A DNA stretch of 64,000 nt from Mangrovibacter yixingensis. GTDB taxonomy: Bacteria; Pseudomonadota; Gammaproteobacteria; Enterobacterales; Enterobacteriaceae. A program made the position numbers and the translations under genes. The stretch's first letter is position 1, and the number at the start of each line of letters is the position of its first letter. Below are positions 10,672-25,398 of the stretch, one piece after another. The DNA lies in assembly GCF_020523985.1 (NCBI RefSeq), contig NZ_JAIVKM010000007.1, positions 1 to 64,000 of the forward strand. Reading direction: 5' to 3'. Below the pieces are notes generated by a model. That model saw nothing but the letters and a program-made list of their open reading frames with translations, did not search any database and had not been told where the DNA came from.

Positions 10672-12171
10672 ATGTCTCAAGCACATTTACTGGCAGAAAG
10701 AATTTCACGCCTTAGCCAGGCACTGGAAAAAGGCTTATATGAACGTCAGCATGCCATCAGGTTGTGCCTGCTCGCAGCGCTCAGTGGTGAAAGCGTTTTT
10801 CTGTTAGGCCCGCCGGGTATTGCCAAAAGCCTGATTGCCCGCCGCCTGAAGTTCGCATTCCGTCATGCCCGCGCTTTTGAATACCTGATGACCCGTTTTT
10901 CTACCCCGGAAGAAGTTTTTGGCCCGTTATCAATCCAGGCATTGAAAGATGAAGGGCGCTATGAGCGCCTTACTCAGGGGTATCTGCCCGATGCAGAGAT
11001 TGTTTTTTTGGATGAAATTTGGAAAGCCGGGCCGGCGATACTGAATACATTACTCACTGCGATTAATGAACGCCGGTTTCGTAATGGTGCCAGTGAAGCC
11101 GCCATTCCTATGCGCCTTCTGGTTACAGCCTCAAACGAGCTACCTGAAGCGGATAACAGCCTGGAAGCACTGTACGACCGCATGCTTATTCGCCTGTGGC
11201 TCGATAAAGTACAGGAAAAAAACAACTTCCGGTCCATGCTGATAAGCCATCAGGATGAGCATGAAAATCCGGTAACAGAAGGCCTGCAAGTCTCAGACGA
11301 AGAGTTTGCTGAATGGCAAAAAGCCATTACTAAAATCCCCCTGCCGGATAACGTGTTCGAGTTGCTGTTTCAGCTTCGCCAGCAGCTCGAACAACAACCA
11401 GAATCCCCTTATATTTCAGACCGTCGCTGGAAAAAAGCCTTACGTTTATTGCAAGCCTGTGCCTTCTTTAGTGGGCGGGAACAGTTGGCCCCTATCGACC
11501 TTATCCTGCTTAAAGATTGCCTGTGGCACGATATGGACAGCCTCAAAATGGTCCAACAGCAAATAACGCTTTTGATGACCGGGGCAGCATGGCAACAAAA
11601 CACATTGCTGAGAGAACTCAGCACTATCCAACAGCAACGGCTGGCACAGCAGCAAAAACAAAGTGAATACAATGCGCTTACCCTGATAAAACAACAGAAT
11701 ACTTTTTTTGGACGGCGCCAAAGTTATTCACTTCCCGAGGGGCTGGAAGCAACCACGCTGACACTGGTGCTCCAAAAGTCACTCAGGCTGCATGATATGA
11801 ATGTCATTCATATTACTCTGGACCGAATGGCGATGGATCAGTGGCTACAGAAAGGCGGTGAAATTCGTGGCAAGCTGAATGGAATAGGTTTTGCTCAACC
11901 TTTACAACTTGAGGTCGATAATAAACAACACTTGGTGATTCGTGATGTCAGCATGCAGGGCAGCACGCTGGCTCTCCCGGGGAAACCGCAACAAGGGCTT
12001 CCCGATGATATCAGGCAACAACTGGATGACCTCGAAACCCGTTGGCGTAAGCAGCATGCGCTGTTTAATGAGCAACAAAAATGCCTGTTCATTGAAAGTG
12101 ACTGGTTAGGGCAAATCGAGGCCAGCCTGCAGGATGTAGGCGCGCAAATAAAACAGGCTCGCCAATGCTGA
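10672..12171 (+). CDS. ravA: RavA, MoxR-family AAA+ ATPase
   Basis: 499 residues (E. coli 498). Walker A is GPPGIAKS (46-53), Walker B VFLDEI (111-116), with sensor region [24 protein letters not shown]-type domain lies in the C-terminal part. In E. coli RavA forms a hexamer that binds inducible lysine decarboxylase and works with ViaA on respiratory complexes and aminoglycoside sensitivity. viaA starts 7 bases before its stop, indicating translational coupling. Confidence 0.95.
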   Translation: MSQAHLLAERISRLSQALEKGLYERQHAIRLCLLAALSGESVFLLGPPGIAKSLIARRLKFAFRHARAFEYLMTRFSTPEEVFGPLSIQALKDEGRYERLTQGYLPDAEIVFLDEIWKAGPAILNTLLTAINERRFRNGASEAAIPMRLLVTASNELPEADNSLEALYDRMLIRLWLDKVQEKNNFRSMLISHQDEHENPVTEGLQVSDEEFAEWQKAITKIPLPDNVFELLFQLRQQLEQQPESPYISDRRWKKALRLLQACAFFSGREQLAPIDLILLKDCLWHDMDSLKMVQQQITLLMTGAAWQQNTLLRELSTIQQQRLAQQQKQSEYNALTLIKQQNTFFGRRQSYSLPEGLEATTLTLVLQKSLRLHDMNVIHITLDRMAMDQWLQKGGEIRGKLNGIGFAQPLQLEVDNKQHLVIRDVSMQGSTLALPGKPQQGLPDDIRQQLDDLETRWRKQHALFNEQQKCLFIESDWLGQIEASLQDVGAQIKQARQC

Positions 12172-13622
12172 CGCTTTCCGCACTGGATACCATGCTGGCC
12201 ATTAGTGAAACAGGGCTGGTGGAAGAATTAATAGTGACGCTCCTGGCAGCGCCACAGTTAGTTGCATTTTTTGAAAAGTACCCGCGTTTAAAAAAAGCGA
12301 TTAAAAACGATCTTCCCCGTTGGAAGGATGAGCTTAAGTCACGGTTGAACAGCACATTACTGCCAAAACAGCTCGAACAGGAAGTCATGTTATTCCGTGC
12401 GGTTCAGCCACTTTCTACGGCGCAATTCAGCCAACAAATTCATGACATAACCCGGCAACTTACTGAAGTGGATTCGGCGTTTGCGCCTCAAGGGCTGAGT
12501 CTTTTAGCTGAAGCACCGCCTGTCACACCAGCATTGCATACCCTCTTTTTACAACGCTGGCGTGTCAGCCTGATCATGCAGGCAACAACACTGAACCACC
12601 AATTACTGGCGGAAGAACAAGATCGCCTCATGGCCGAGTTGCTTAAACGCCTGCAACTCACCCGGCAACTGGACCCATTACTTAGCGACAATGATCGTAC
12701 ATCAGGCCGTTTATGGGATATGAGCACCAGTAATCTTGCCACAGAGAATATCAGCCAGCTGATTCAATACAGTGAGTTCTTAAATGCCCAGCCTGAATTA
12801 ATGCGCCTGGCGGAACAACTAGGCCGGGCAAATGCCGCAAAAAGTGTCCCTAAAGATCATGCACCACCAGAAATGACCCGTGTTATGGTGCGTGAACCGG
12901 CTACAGTACCAGAACAAATAGAAGGGCTTCACCAGAGCGATGATATCCTGCGGTTACTGCCGCCAGAATTGGCGGCACTGGGTATCTCCGAACTGGAATA
13001 TGAGTTTTACCGCCGGTTACTTGAAAAGCAATTGATGACTTACCGCCTTCAAGGTGATGCATGGCGGGAAAAAATCGTCCAACGCCCTTCACACCAGCAA
13101 GAAATGGATGAGCAACCCAAAGGGCCGTTTATTGCCTGTGTCGATACCTCAGGCTCTATGGGCGGGTTTAATGAACAATGTGCAAAAGCATTCTGTCTGG
13201 CGTTGATGCGCATTGCGCTAAGAGAAGACCGCCGATGCTACGTCATGCTATTTTCCAGTGAAATCATCAGCTATGAACTCACCGCAGAAGATGGCTTGCA
13301 GCAGGCAATACGTTTTCTCAGCCAGCGGTTCCGGGGAGGTACTGATCTTGTAGGATGTTTTGAAGAAGTGGTGAAACATATGCAAACTGCACACTGGGCT
13401 GATGCCGATGCAGTGATCATCTCGGATTTTATTGCTCAGCGCCTGCCTGAAGAACTCATAAACAAAGTCAGTCAGTTACAAAACCAGCACCACCACCGCT
13501 TCCACGCAGTCGCAATGTCGCCTCATGGCAAACCCGGCATTATGCGTATTTTTGACCATATCTGGCAGTTTGACACAGGCCCTGGTACCCGCCTGGCCCG
13601 TCAGTTTAAACGCCATTTCTGA
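12165..13622 (+). CDS. viaA: ViaA, VWA-domain partner of RavA
   Basis: 485 residues. A helical N-terminal region precedes a C-terminal von Willebrand A domain with an intact metal site, DTSGS at 327-331, plus GGTD. It stimulates RavA ATPase activity in E. coli and binds lipid. The N-terminal half is more diverged from E. coli than the VWA half. Start ATG 12165 lies inside ravA, the same coupling as in E. coli. Confidence 0.94.
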   Translation: MLTLSALDTMLAISETGLVEELIVTLLAAPQLVAFFEKYPRLKKAIKNDLPRWKDELKSRLNSTLLPKQLEQEVMLFRAVQPLSTAQFSQQIHDITRQLTEVDSAFAPQGLSLLAEAPPVTPALHTLFLQRWRVSLIMQATTLNHQLLAEEQDRLMAELLKRLQLTRQLDPLLSDNDRTSGRLWDMSTSNLATENISQLIQYSEFLNAQPELMRLAEQLGRANAAKSVPKDHAPPEMTRVMVREPATVPEQIEGLHQSDDILRLLPPELAALGISELEYEFYRRLLEKQLMTYRLQGDAWREKIVQRPSHQQEMDEQPKGPFIACVDTSGSMGGFNEQCAKAFCLALMRIALREDRRCYVMLFSSEIISYELTAEDGLQQAIRFLSQRFRGGTDLVGCFEEVVKHMQTAHWADADAVIISDFIAQRLPEELINKVSQLQNQHHHRFHAVAMSPHGKPGIMRIFDHIWQFDTGPGTRLARQFKRHF

Positions 13623-13707
13623 TAGCGCAGGCATACCCTAACTTCTTTACTTTCTTTATTATGCCTGTAGCTAATACCAATAAAGCTTATCCCGGCTGGA
13701 ATTGTTC

Positions 13708-14166
13708 ATGGAAAACTACTCTCTCGATAATCTGGATCGCGACATTCTCAAGGCCTTAATGGCTAACGCCCGTACGGCTTATGCTGAGCTGGCCAAACAA
13801 TTTAGCGTCAGCGCAGGAACCATTCATGTGCGAGTTGAAAAAATGAAGCAGGCCGGGATTATCACCGGAACCCGGGTTGATATCAGCCCAAAACAGTTAG
13901 GCTACGATGTATGCTGTTTTATTGGCATTATTTTAAAGAGCGCTAAAGACTACCCCTCGGCGCTAGCCCGGCTGGAAAGCCTTGAAGAGGTGACTGAAGC
14001 TTATTACACCACAGGCCATTACAGTATCTTCATCAAAGTGATGTGCAAATCTATTGATGCGCTGCAGCAAGTACTTATCAACAAAATACAGACCATTGAT
14101 GAGATACAGTCTACGGAAACTCTGATCTCCTTACAGAATCCCATCATGCGGACGATCACCCCTTAA
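13708..14166 (+). CDS. asnC: AsnC, Lrp-family regulator
   Basis: 152 residues, the E. coli length. An N-terminal helix-turn-helix (YAELAKQFSVSAGTIHVRVEK spans about 22-42) precedes an asparagine-responsive RAM domain with GYDVCCFIGI. In E. coli it activates the divergent asnA and represses mioC transcription toward oriC. Here asnA is not adjacent: only 85 bases separate it from viaA. Start ATG 13708 fits the E. coli start; a TTG two codons earlier is less likely. Confidence 0.93.
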   Translation: MENYSLDNLDRDILKALMANARTAYAELAKQFSVSAGTIHVRVEKMKQAGIITGTRVDISPKQLGYDVCCFIGIILKSAKDYPSALARLESLEEVTEAYYTTGHYSIFIKVMCKSIDALQQVLINKIQTIDEIQSTETLISLQNPIMRTITP

Positions 14167-14189
14167 TTCATACACGCCAAATACCCATA

Positions 14190-14198
14190 TTATCCACA
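14190..14198 (+). promoter_or_regulatory. DnaA box in the mioC promoter region
   Basis: An exact consensus TTATCCACA, 60 bases before mioC. E. coli has the same box in the mioC promoter, where DnaA represses transcription that enters oriC. Confidence 0.85.
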
Positions 14199-14257
14199 GG
14201 TAGATCCCATGCGATTCACAGCGTACAATACGCCACGGTTTGTTGAAGGCAGGAACC

Positions 14258-14707
14258 ATGGCAGAAATAACGTTGGTAACAGGCAGTACGCTGGGCAGTG
14301 CTGAATATGTCGCAGAACATTTGGCTTCATTGCTGGATGCAGACGGGTTCACCACCCAGACACTCCATGGGCCGGAGCTGGGTAAACTCAATCAGTCAGG
14401 TTACTGGCTAGTCGTAACATCCACTCATGGTGCAGGTGATCTACCCGATAACCTTCAGCCTTTATATGATGCCATAGAAGCAACTAAACCCGATTTAAGC
14501 GGTGTACAGTACGGGGCAATAGGTATTGGCAGCCGTGAGTACGACATATTCTGTGGGGCGATAGATAAACTGGACACCTTATTACAGTCATGTGGTGCTC
14601 AGCGTCTTGGCGAACTACTGAAAATAAACATCCTGGAACATGAAATTCCGGAAGATCCGGCAGAAGAATGGCTGCTCTCCTGGAAAAATTTACTCCCAAG
14701 TGTGTAA
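14258..14707 (+). CDS. mioC: MioC, flavodoxin-like FMN protein
   Basis: 149 residues (E. coli 147). FMN phosphate loop is GSTLGSAEYVAEHL near the N terminus and STHGAGDLPDN forms the second flavin loop. E. coli MioC is an electron carrier able to support biotin synthase in vitro. Its transcription runs into oriC, which begins two bases after the stop codon. Start ATG 14258 follows an AGGAA site and aligns with the E. coli start. Confidence 0.94.
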   Translation: MAEITLVTGSTLGSAEYVAEHLASLLDADGFTTQTLHGPELGKLNQSGYWLVVTSTHGAGDLPDNLQPLYDAIEATKPDLSGVQYGAIGIGSREYDIFCGAIDKLDTLLQSCGAQRLGELLKINILEHEIPEDPAEEWLLSWKNLLPSV

Positions 14708-14708
14708 A

Positions 14709-14992
14709 GATCGCGCAGTTAGCTGTGGATAAATCAGGGTAAAAGCTTGGATCAACCCGTAGTTATCCAATGTACAACGATCGTGTGTTTTTTGGGTTGT
14801 GAGTAAGTCATTAAACTGATCCCAGCTTATACGGTATGGGATCACCGATCATTCACAGCTAATGATCTAACCTAATCACCTGTATAAAAAGGTGAAAAAT
14901 CACTTATCCACAACATCATGCGATCGTAATAAGAGATCATAATAAAACAGATCTCTATATAAAGATCTTCTTTTTAATACCTTCGATCCTGG
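14709..14992. other. oriC: oriC, chromosomal replication origin
   Basis: It lies between mioC and mnmG and aligns in reverse complement to E. coli oriC. DnaA boxes: R4 as TGTGGATAA (14724-14732), R1 as TTATCCACA (14904-14912), a TTATCCAAT box (14763-14771), and an R2-like box on the minus strand near 14796-14808 that reads TTACTCACA. Twelve GATC sites occur (for example 14709, 14840, 14847, 14935, 14964, 14985), fitting Dam/SeqA control. The AT-rich unwinding region is about 14922-14980, with 13-mer-like repeats starting GATC at 14935, 14950 and 14964. The IHF and Fis sites are inferred by position only. Confidence 0.96.
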
Positions 14993-15082
14993 TGCTTTCT
15001 CAATCGACTAAAGTTGAGTAGAATCCCCAGCCCGGGGCAAGAATCCTCTTTCGCAAATTCGCAACAGCGAGGCTTAGTAACC

Positions 15083-16972
15083 ATGTTTTATCCAGATCCT
15101 TTTGACGTCATCATCATTGGCGGGGGTCACGCAGGGACTGAAGCAGCAATGGCTGCAGCCCGTATGGGCCAACAGACCCTTTTACTGACACACAATATCG
15201 ACACTCTGGGGCAGATGTCCTGTAACCCGGCAATTGGCGGTATTGGCAAAGGACATTTGGTTAAGGAAGTGGATGCACTTGGCGGCCTGATGGCAAAAGC
15301 GATCGATCAGGCTGGTATCCAGTTTAGGATACTAAACGCCAGTAAAGGCCCTGCTGTCAGAGCAACCCGCGCTCAGGCCGACCGGGTTCTTTATCGCCAG
15401 GCGGTACGCACTGCTCTGGAAAACCAGCCAAACCTGATGATCTTCCAACAAGCCGTTGAAGATCTGATAGTCGAAAACGACCAGGTGGTTGGTGCTGTAA
15501 CACAAATGGGCCTTAAATTCCGGGCCAAAGCAGTCGTGCTGACTGTCGGAACATTCCTTGACGGCAAAATCCATATTGGTCTGGATAACTATAGCGGTGG
15601 CCGTGCTGGTGATCCGCCATCGATACCTCTTTCTCGCCGTCTGCGTGAATTACCCTTGCGTGTCAGCCGCCTGAAAACAGGCACTCCGCCACGTATTGAT
15701 GCCCGGACTATCGATTTCTCTGTGCTGGCTCAACAGCATGGGGACAACCCTGTACCGGTCTTTTCTTTCCTGGGTTCAGCAAGTCAACATCCACAACAAG
15801 TTCCTTGCTATATCACGCATACCAACGAACGCACTCATGACGTGATTCGTAATAATCTGGACCGCAGCCCAATGTATGCTGGCGTGATAGAAGGCATTGG
15901 CCCTCGTTATTGCCCATCGATCGAAGACAAAGTTATGCGTTTTGCTGATCGCAACGCACACCAAATCTTCCTGGAGCCAGAAGGGCTGACCAGTAACGAA
16001 ATTTATCCTAACGGTATATCCACCAGCCTGCCATTTGATGTCCAAATGCAAATTGTTCGCTCAATGGAAGGTATGGCGAATGCGAAGATCGTTCGTCCTG
16101 GTTATGCCATTGAGTATGATTTCTTCGATCCACGAGATCTCAAGCCGACATTGGAAAGTAAGTATATTCACGGCTTGTTCTTTGCTGGTCAAATCAATGG
16201 CACAACTGGTTATGAAGAAGCCGCTGCTCAAGGGTTGCTGGCAGGTCTCAATGCCGGAAGATATTCTGCAGACCTGGAAGGGTGGTCACCACGCCGTGAT
16301 CAGGCCTATTTAGGTGTGCTGGTGGATGATTTGTGCACGCTGGGCACTAAAGAGCCTTACCGTATGTTCACTTCTCGGGCTGAATATCGCCTGATGCTAA
16401 GAGAAGACAACGCGGACTTACGCTTAACTGAGACTGGTCGCGAGCTTGGGCTGGTGGATGATGAACGTTGGGCTCACTTCAACCAGAAATTGGAACATAT
16501 TGAGCGTGAACGCCAGCGCCTGAAAGAAACCTGGGTTCACCCGGCATCTGAGCACGCAGCTGAAGTAAATTCACTGCTCAAAACGCCGTTGACACGCGAA
16601 GCAAGTGGCGAAGATTTGTTGCGCCGCCCTGAAATGACTTACCAGCAATTAACCTCGCTTTCTCAGTTTGCTCCTGCACTGGTTAATGATCAGGCTGCTG
16701 AGCAAGTTGAGATTCAGGTTAAATACGAAGGCTATATTGCTCGTCAGCAGGATGAAATTGAAAAACAACTGCGCAATGAGAATACGGTACTTCCTGCCAC
16801 GCTGGATTACCGTCAGGTTTCCGGTTTGTCCAATGAAGTTATTGCGAAACTCAATGACCATAAACCGTCATCCATTGGGCAGGCATCCCGTATTTCAGGT
16901 GTTACACCTGCTGCAATCTCAATTTTGCTGGTGTGGCTGAAAAAACAAGGGCTGCTTCGTCGCACTGCCTAA
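15083..16972 (+). CDS. mnmG: MnmG (GidA), tRNA uridine-5-carboxymethylaminomethyl synthase subunit
   Basis: 629 residues, essentially the E. coli protein. FAD-binding motif [13 protein letters not shown] is at residues 9-21, with later [13 protein letters not shown] and [16 protein letters not shown]-like FAD contacts. With MnmE (45184-46551) it modifies the wobble uridine of several tRNAs. Start ATG 15083 is chosen by alignment; in-frame upstream codons fall next to oriC. Its transcription away from oriC influences initiation in E. coli. Confidence 0.97.
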   Translation: MFYPDPFDVIIIGGGHAGTEAAMAAARMGQQTLLLTHNIDTLGQMSCNPAIGGIGKGHLVKEVDALGGLMAKAIDQAGIQFRILNASKGPAVRATRAQADRVLYRQAVRTALENQPNLMIFQQAVEDLIVENDQVVGAVTQMGLKFRAKAVVLTVGTFLDGKIHIGLDNYSGGRAGDPPSIPLSRRLRELPLRVSRLKTGTPPRIDARTIDFSVLAQQHGDNPVPVFSFLGSASQHPQQVPCYITHTNERTHDVIRNNLDRSPMYAGVIEGIGPRYCPSIEDKVMRFADRNAHQIFLEPEGLTSNEIYPNGISTSLPFDVQMQIVRSMEGMANAKIVRPGYAIEYDFFDPRDLKPTLESKYIHGLFFAGQINGTTGYEEAAAQGLLAGLNAGRYSADLEGWSPRRDQAYLGVLVDDLCTLGTKEPYRMFTSRAEYRLMLREDNADLRLTETGRELGLVDDERWAHFNQKLEHIERERQRLKETWVHPASEHAAEVNSLLKTPLTREASGEDLLRRPEMTYQQLTSLSQFAPALVNDQAAEQVEIQVKYEGYIARQQDEIEKQLRNENTVLPATLDYRQVSGLSNEVIAKLNDHKPSSIGQASRISGVTPAAISILLVWLKKQGLLRRTA

Positions 16973-16997
16973 TGCTGATAAGATACAGATAACCATC

Positions 16998-17026
16998 TGG
17001 CCAGGGTTAACCTGGCCATTTTTTTA
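16998..17026 (+). terminator. Terminator or attenuator between mnmG and rsmG
   Basis: TGGCCAGG (16998-17005) and CCTGGCCA (17011-17018) pair perfectly around a 5-base loop, followed by seven T residues. rsmG starts only 20 bases further on, so read-through must be partial. Confidence 0.85.
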
Positions 17027-17037
17027 TAGGTAACGTT

Positions 17038-17670
17038 GTGCTGAATATGCTGAACAAATTATCTCATCTGTTGGATGATGCAGATATTACTCTGTCCTCT
17101 CACCAGAAAAGTCAGTTGCTGGCTTATGTTGAACTGCTCAACAAATGGAATAAGGCATATAACCTGACTTCCGTGCGTAACCCTGAAGAAATGCTGGTAC
17201 GCCATATTATGGACAGTATTGTGGTTGCCCCACATCTGTCAGGTCAGCGTTTTATCGATGTAGGAACCGGTCCAGGGCTGCCTGGCGTGCCTCTGGCGAT
17301 TGTTTGCCCGGACTCACACTTTACCTTGCTCGACAGTCTGGGTAAGCGAGTTAGGTTTTTGCGGCAGGTTCAGCATGAGCTAAAACTGGAGAACATCACT
17401 CCGGTGCAAAGCAGGGTAGAAGATTTTCCTGCAGACCCGGCATTTGACGGTGTCCTTAGCCGGGCATTTGCATCGCTAACTGATATGGTGACCTGGTGTC
17501 ATCATCTTCCTGCTGAAAATGGCTTTTTCTACGCTCTAAAAGGTGTGTTACCGCAGGATGAGATAGATAGCTTGCCACAGCATTTGGTTGTGGAGAAGGT
17601 TATTCCTCTGGCTGTTCCTGAGCTGGAAGGTGAGCGTCACCTGGTGATTATTCGACCAAAAAAAAATTAA
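17038..17670 (+). CDS. rsmG: RsmG (GidB), 16S rRNA m7G527 methyltransferase
   Basis: 210 residues (E. coli 207). The S-adenosylmethionine loop is [12 protein letters not shown] near residues 75-86, followed by [15 protein letters not shown]. It methylates G527 of 16S rRNA; loss gives low-level streptomycin resistance in other bacteria. Two starts are possible: GTG 17038 after AGGTAA, or ATG 17047, which gives the E. coli-like MLNKLS start. The bases CTGAA occur twice here, as if a short duplication created the second option. Confidence 0.95.
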   Translation: MLNMLNKLSHLLDDADITLSSHQKSQLLAYVELLNKWNKAYNLTSVRNPEEMLVRHIMDSIVVAPHLSGQRFIDVGTGPGLPGVPLAIVCPDSHFTLLDSLGKRVRFLRQVQHELKLENITPVQSRVEDFPADPAFDGVLSRAFASLTDMVTWCHHLPAENGFFYALKGVLPQDEIDSLPQHLVVEKVIPLAVPELEGERHLVIIRPKKN

Positions 17671-18288
17671 TATTTATCAAAAAAAGTGGAAATAGGATTG
17701 TTTCTTAATGGTTAAAAAAGCCATGCTAAATCAGGGTAATAGTTAGTTACAAGTCACACGAAATTAACATTTTATTTTCTAATTTTTTACTTCACTCTTT
17801 TTGTTAACTTTATAAATAGTAAACATGGAAAATATGAGCGAACAAAAGGTATAGTTTGTCGGGAAAGAGTGAAAGTTAAATTTTTTAGTTAAATGTCAAT
17901 AAAAGGTTTTTATTGTGTTTGGGGCTCTTTTCTAAAAATATTTAAATAATGAACTTGTTTTTCATAAGGATATGTTTTTTGTTTTCCTGTTTATTCTTAA
18001 ATTGATAAGCAGGAAATTGTTGGATTTGTGATCGGAGACACGCTTTTAACTACGTGGTTACCACTTAATTGGTAATTTTGGTGAACTGACTGAGGTTTGA
18101 ACAAAACATTAGAAAAAAGGTGTACAGAAAATTATTTAAACATTTGTTCACCTTTTTGCTACTTATTGTTTGAATTCACGTGTCCGCCCCGTATAATTTG
18201 CTCGCTTTTTGGAACTTGACTCTGAGCCATAAAGACAGTTTTATACGACTCGCGACATACCTCAAAGGGAGCAGGAGTTATTCACGTT
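17671..18288 (+). promoter_or_regulatory. rsmG-atpI intergenic region with atp operon promoter
   Basis: 618 bases, strongly AT-rich on the left. The last 130 bases closely resemble the E. coli atp (unc) promoter region: TTGAAT (18170-18175) and a perfect TATAAT (18192-18197) are 16 bases apart, inside the conserved context CACGTGTCCGCCCCG. A second TTGACT lies at about 18216. No convincing reading frame or RNA gene was seen in 17700-18150. E. coli has a spacer of similar size here. Confidence 0.75.
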
Positions 18289-19496
<1,208 letters not shown>

Positions 19497-19528
19497 TTTT
19501 ACTAACACTACTACTGCGTTTTAACTGA

Positions 19529-19827
<299 letters not shown>

Positions 19828-19847
19828 TAGATAAGAGGCATTGTGCT

Positions 19848-20318
19848 GTGAATCTTAACGCAACAATCCTCGGCCAGGCCATCGCGTTTGTCCTGTTTGT
19901 TCTGTTCTGCATGAAGTATGTCTGGCCGCCATTAATGGCTGCCATTGAAAAACGTCAAAAAGAAATTGCTGACGGACTTGCTTCAGCCGAACGAGCTAAA
20001 AAGGACCTTGACCTTGCACAGGCCAACGCGACCGACCAGCTGAAAAAAGCGAAAGCTGAAGCTCAGGTCATTGTTGAGCAGGCGAACAAGCGCCGTTCTC
20101 AGATTCTGGAAGAAGCAAAAGCCGAAGCAGAACAGGAACGTAACAAAATCGTGGCACAGGCTCAGGCCGAAATCGACGCTGAACGTAAACGTGCCCGTGA
20201 GGAATTGCGTAAGCAAGTCGCTCAACTGGCTATCGTTGGTGCCGAGAAGATTATTGAACGTTCCGTGGATGAAGCTGCTAACAGCGACATCGTTGATAAA
20301 CTGGTCGCTGAACTGTAA
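19848..20318 (+). CDS. atpF: AtpF, ATP synthase subunit b
   Basis: 156 residues. One N-terminal membrane helix (about 5-25) is followed by a long charged coiled coil rich in Ala, Lys, Glu and Gln. Two copies form the peripheral stalk that holds alpha3beta3 against the rotor. The start is GTG at 19848 after AAGAGG, the same unusual start as in E. coli. Confidence 0.96.
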   Translation: MNLNATILGQAIAFVLFVLFCMKYVWPPLMAAIEKRQKEIADGLASAERAKKDLDLAQANATDQLKKAKAEAQVIVEQANKRRSQILEEAKAEAEQERNKIVAQAQAEIDAERKRAREELRKQVAQLAIVGAEKIIERSVDEAANSDIVDKLVAEL

Positions 20319-20332
20319 GGAGGGAGGGGCTG

Positions 20333-20866
20333 ATGTCTGAATTTGTTACTGTAGCTCGCCCCTACGCCAAAGCAGCTTTTGACTTTGCGGTTGAACACCA
20401 GAATGTGGATCGCTGGCAGGAAATGCTGGCGTTTGCCGCTGAGGTGTCCAAGAACGAACAGGTGGCTGAGCTGATTTCAGGTGCATTGGCACCTGAAACG
20501 TTGGCTGCGTCGTTTATCGCTATTTGTGGTGACCAGGTAGATACTCATGCCCAGAACCTGATTAAGGTAATGGCTGAAAATGGGCGTCTGTCGGTTCTTC
20601 CTGATGTTCTTGAGCAGTTTGTTCTGTTGCGCGCAGCCCTTGAGGCCACCGTTGAAGTTGATGTGACTTCAGCCAGCGCGTTAAGCGAAGAACAGCTTTC
20701 GAAAATTAGCGCCGCGATGGAAAAACGTCTGTCTCGCAAAGTGAAGCTGAATTGCAAAATTGATAAGTCTGTAATGGCAGGTATTGTCATTCGTGCGGGC
20801 GATATGGTCATTGACGGTAGCGTCCGTGGTCGTCTTGAACGCCTGGCAGACGTCTTGCAGTCTTAA
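20333..20866 (+). CDS. atpH: AtpH, ATP synthase subunit delta
   Basis: 177 residues, the E. coli length. The N-terminal six-helix domain (about 1-105; [12 protein letters not shown]) binds the top of alpha, and the C-terminal part joins the b stalk. It follows atpF by 14 bases with an AAGGAGGGAGG ribosome site. Confidence 0.96.
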   Translation: MSEFVTVARPYAKAAFDFAVEHQNVDRWQEMLAFAAEVSKNEQVAELISGALAPETLAASFIAICGDQVDTHAQNLIKVMAENGRLSVLPDVLEQFVLLRAALEATVEVDVTSASALSEEQLSKISAAMEKRLSRKVKLNCKIDKSVMAGIVIRAGDMVIDGSVRGRLERLADVLQS

Positions 20867-20878
20867 GGGGACTGGAGC

Positions 20879-22420
20879 ATGCAACTGAATTCCACCGAAA
20901 TCAGCGAACTGATCAAGCAGCGCATTGCTCAGTTCAACGTGGTGAGTGAAGCTCACAACGAAGGTACTATTGTTTCTGTAAGTGACGGTGTTATCCGTAT
21001 CCACGGCCTGGCCGAGGTAATGCAGGGTGAAATGATCTCTCTGCCGGGTAACCGTTACGCTATCGCACTGAACCTGGAGCGCGACTCCGTAGGTGCAGTT
21101 GTGATGGGTCCGTATGCTGACCTTGCCGAAGGCATGAAAGTTAAGTGTACTGGCCGTATTCTTGAAGTACCGGTAGGTAATGGCCTGCTGGGTCGTGTTG
21201 TTAACACCTTGGGTGAACCTATTGATGGTAAAGGCCCGGTTGAGCACGATGGCTTCTCTGCTGTTGAAGCTATCGCGCCTGGCGTTATTGAACGTCAGTC
21301 CGTCGACCAGCCTGTTCAGACCGGTTATAAATCTGTCGATGCCATGATTCCAATCGGTCGTGGTCAGCGTGAATTGATCATCGGTGACCGTCAGACTGGT
21401 AAAACCGCTCTGGCTGTCGATGCCATCATTAACCAGCGTGATTCCGGCATCAAATGTGTGTACGTGGCTATCGGCCAGAAAGCGTCCACCATTGCAAACG
21501 TGGTTCGTAAACTGGAAGAACATGGCGCACTGAAAAACACCGTTGTGGTTGTTGCTTCTGCGTCTGAATCCGCCGCACTGCAATACCTGGCACCTTATGC
21601 CGGTTGTGCAATGGGCGAATACTTCCGTGACCGTGGTGAAGACTCCCTGATTGTTTATGATGACCTGTCCAAACAGGCTGTCGCTTACCGTCAGATTTCT
21701 CTGCTGCTTCGTCGTCCGCCTGGACGTGAAGCATTCCCTGGCGACGTATTCTATCTGCACTCCCGTCTGCTGGAACGTGCTGCGCGTGTAAACGCTGAAT
21801 ACGTAGAAGCCTTCACTAAAGGTGAAGTTAAAGGGAAAACCGGTTCACTGACCGCATTGCCGATTATCGAAACCCAGGCGGGTGACGTTTCCGCATTCGT
21901 TCCGACCAACGTAATTTCTATTACCGATGGTCAGATCTTCCTGGAAACCAACCTGTTCAACTCCGGTATTCGTCCGGCAGTTAACCCGGGTATCTCCGTA
22001 TCCCGTGTGGGTGGTGCAGCGCAGACCAAGATCATGAAAAAACTGTCCGGTGGTATCCGTACCGCTCTGGCACAGTATCGTGAACTGGCAGCGTTCTCCC
22101 AGTTTGCTTCTGACCTTGATGATGCAACGCGTAAGCAGTTGGATCACGGCCAGAAAGTAACCGAGTTGCTGAAACAGAAACAGTATGCGCCGATGTCTGT
22201 TGCGCAGCAGTCTCTGGTTCTGTTTGCGGCTGAACGTGGTTACCTCAGTGATGTCGAGCTGGCGAAAGTCGGTAGCTTCGAAGCTGCACTGCTGGCATAC
22301 GTTGACCGTGAGCACGCTCCGCTGATGCAAGAAATCGACCAATCTGGGTCTTACAACGATGAAATCGAAGGCAAGCTGAAAGGCATCCTCGATTCCTTCA
22401 AAGCAACCCAGTCCTGGTAA
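20879..22420 (+). CDS. atpA: AtpA, ATP synthase subunit alpha
   Basis: 513 residues, the E. coli length. Non-catalytic nucleotide-binding subunit with P-loop GDRQTGKT (169-176) and the arginine finger in [10 protein letters not shown] (Arg376) that completes the beta active site. Codon use is strongly biased toward highly expressed codons, which leaves long spurious open frames on the opposite strand. Confidence 0.98.
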   Translation: MQLNSTEISELIKQRIAQFNVVSEAHNEGTIVSVSDGVIRIHGLAEVMQGEMISLPGNRYAIALNLERDSVGAVVMGPYADLAEGMKVKCTGRILEVPVGNGLLGRVVNTLGEPIDGKGPVEHDGFSAVEAIAPGVIERQSVDQPVQTGYKSVDAMIPIGRGQRELIIGDRQTGKTALAVDAIINQRDSGIKCVYVAIGQKASTIANVVRKLEEHGALKNTVVVVASASESAALQYLAPYAGCAMGEYFRDRGEDSLIVYDDLSKQAVAYRQISLLLRRPPGREAFPGDVFYLHSRLLERAARVNAEYVEAFTKGEVKGKTGSLTALPIIETQAGDVSAFVPTNVISITDGQIFLETNLFNSGIRPAVNPGISVSRVGGAAQTKIMKKLSGGIRTALAQYRELAAFSQFASDLDDATRKQLDHGQKVTELLKQKQYAPMSVAQQSLVLFAAERGYLSDVELAKVGSFEAALLAYVDREHAPLMQEIDQSGSYNDEIEGKLKGILDSFKATQSW

Positions 22421-22471
22421 CGTCTGCGGCTTGTCTCTCGGGGCAAGCCGTTAGGCATTGAGGAGAAGCTC

Positions 22472-24749
<2,278 letters not shown>

Positions 24750-24769
24750 CGCCGTAATCGGAGGGTGAT

Positions 24770-25189
24770 ATGGCTATGACTTACCACCTGGATGTCGTCA
24801 GCGCAGAACAGCAGATGTTTACTGGTCTGGTTGAGAAAATCCAGGTTACAGGTAGTGAAGGTGAACTGGGTATTTACCCGGGTCACGCTCCGCTGCTGAC
24901 TGCCATTAAGCCTGGTATGATCCGCATCGTTAAACAGCATGGCCATGAAGAGTTTATCTATCTTTCTGGCGGCATTCTGGAAGTACAGCCTGGTACGGTA
25001 ACCGTGCTGGCTGATACGGCAATTCGCGGCCAGGATCTGGATGAAGCCAGAGCCATGGAATCGAAACGCAGAGCAGAAGATCACATTCGTAATTCTCACG
25101 GTGACGTGGATTACGCACAAGCTTCTGCTGAGCTGGCGAAAGCCATCGCCAAACTGCGTGTTATTGAATTGACCAAAAAAGCGATGTAA
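24770..25189 (+). CDS. atpC: AtpC, ATP synthase subunit epsilon
   Basis: 139 residues, the E. coli length. An N-terminal beta sandwich (to about 87) and a C-terminal two-helix domain that can insert into alpha3beta3 and inhibit ATP hydrolysis. Last gene of the operon, 20 bases after atpD, followed by a strong terminator. Confidence 0.97.
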   Translation: MAMTYHLDVVSAEQQMFTGLVEKIQVTGSEGELGIYPGHAPLLTAIKPGMIRIVKQHGHEEFIYLSGGILEVQPGTVTVLADTAIRGQDLDEARAMESKRRAEDHIRNSHGDVDYAQASAELAKAIAKLRVIELTKKAM

Positions 25190-25207
25190 CACCGGCTTGA
25201 AGCACGT

Positions 25208-25243
25208 AAAAAGCCAGCCTGGGCAACCCGGCTGGCTTTTTTA
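25208..25243 (+). terminator. atp operon terminator
   Basis: GCCAGCC pairs with GGCTGGC around a 10-base loop, flanked by AAAAA on the left and TTTTTT on the right. It lies 19 bases after atpC. Confidence 0.92.
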
Positions 25244-25317
25244 TTGCGAGCTGAAGTTAGTTGAATATTGAAAATAAAACACTTTTTATTTTTTATGTGA
25301 TCTACATCTCAAAAATC

Positions 25318-25346
25318 TTGATCGGACTGAACAAGAAGCGTACACT
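25318..25346 (+). promoter_or_regulatory. Candidate sigma-70 promoter for a short transcript
   Basis: TTGATC (25318-25323) and TACACT (25341-25346) are exactly 17 bases apart, predicting a start near 25353. A CRP-like half-good site TGTGATCTACATCTCA lies upstream at 25296-25311. The transcript would cross the palindrome at 25354-25369 and a 23-codon frame, ending at the hairpin at 25526-25552. Confidence 0.55.
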
Positions 25347-25353
25347 TCTTTTT

Positions 25354-25369
25354 TGTGAGCTGAGTCACA
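25354..25369. promoter_or_regulatory. Consensus CRP-type palindrome
   Basis: TGTGA, six bases, TCACA: a perfect CRP core, extended outward by TTT and AAA so that eight base pairs match on each side. It overlaps the predicted start of the short transcript, a position where CRP would repress. The same bases in RNA could form a hairpin, so an RNA role is an alternative. Confidence 0.6.
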
Positions 25370-25398
25370 AAATTTAATTCACCGATTAGGATGCCACC

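Noticed and set aside
20681-21760. A 359-codon open frame on the minus strand across atpH and atpA
   Set aside because: It lies antisense to two certain genes. The restricted codon use of highly expressed genes leaves long open antisense frames; the translation is Thr/Asn/Phe-rich with no domain and no ribosome site.
25354-25369. Reading the TTTTGTGA/TCACAAAA palindrome only as a transcription terminator
   Set aside because: No T-run follows, and the core matches the CRP consensus exactly, so a protein site is preferred, with an RNA hairpin as alternative.
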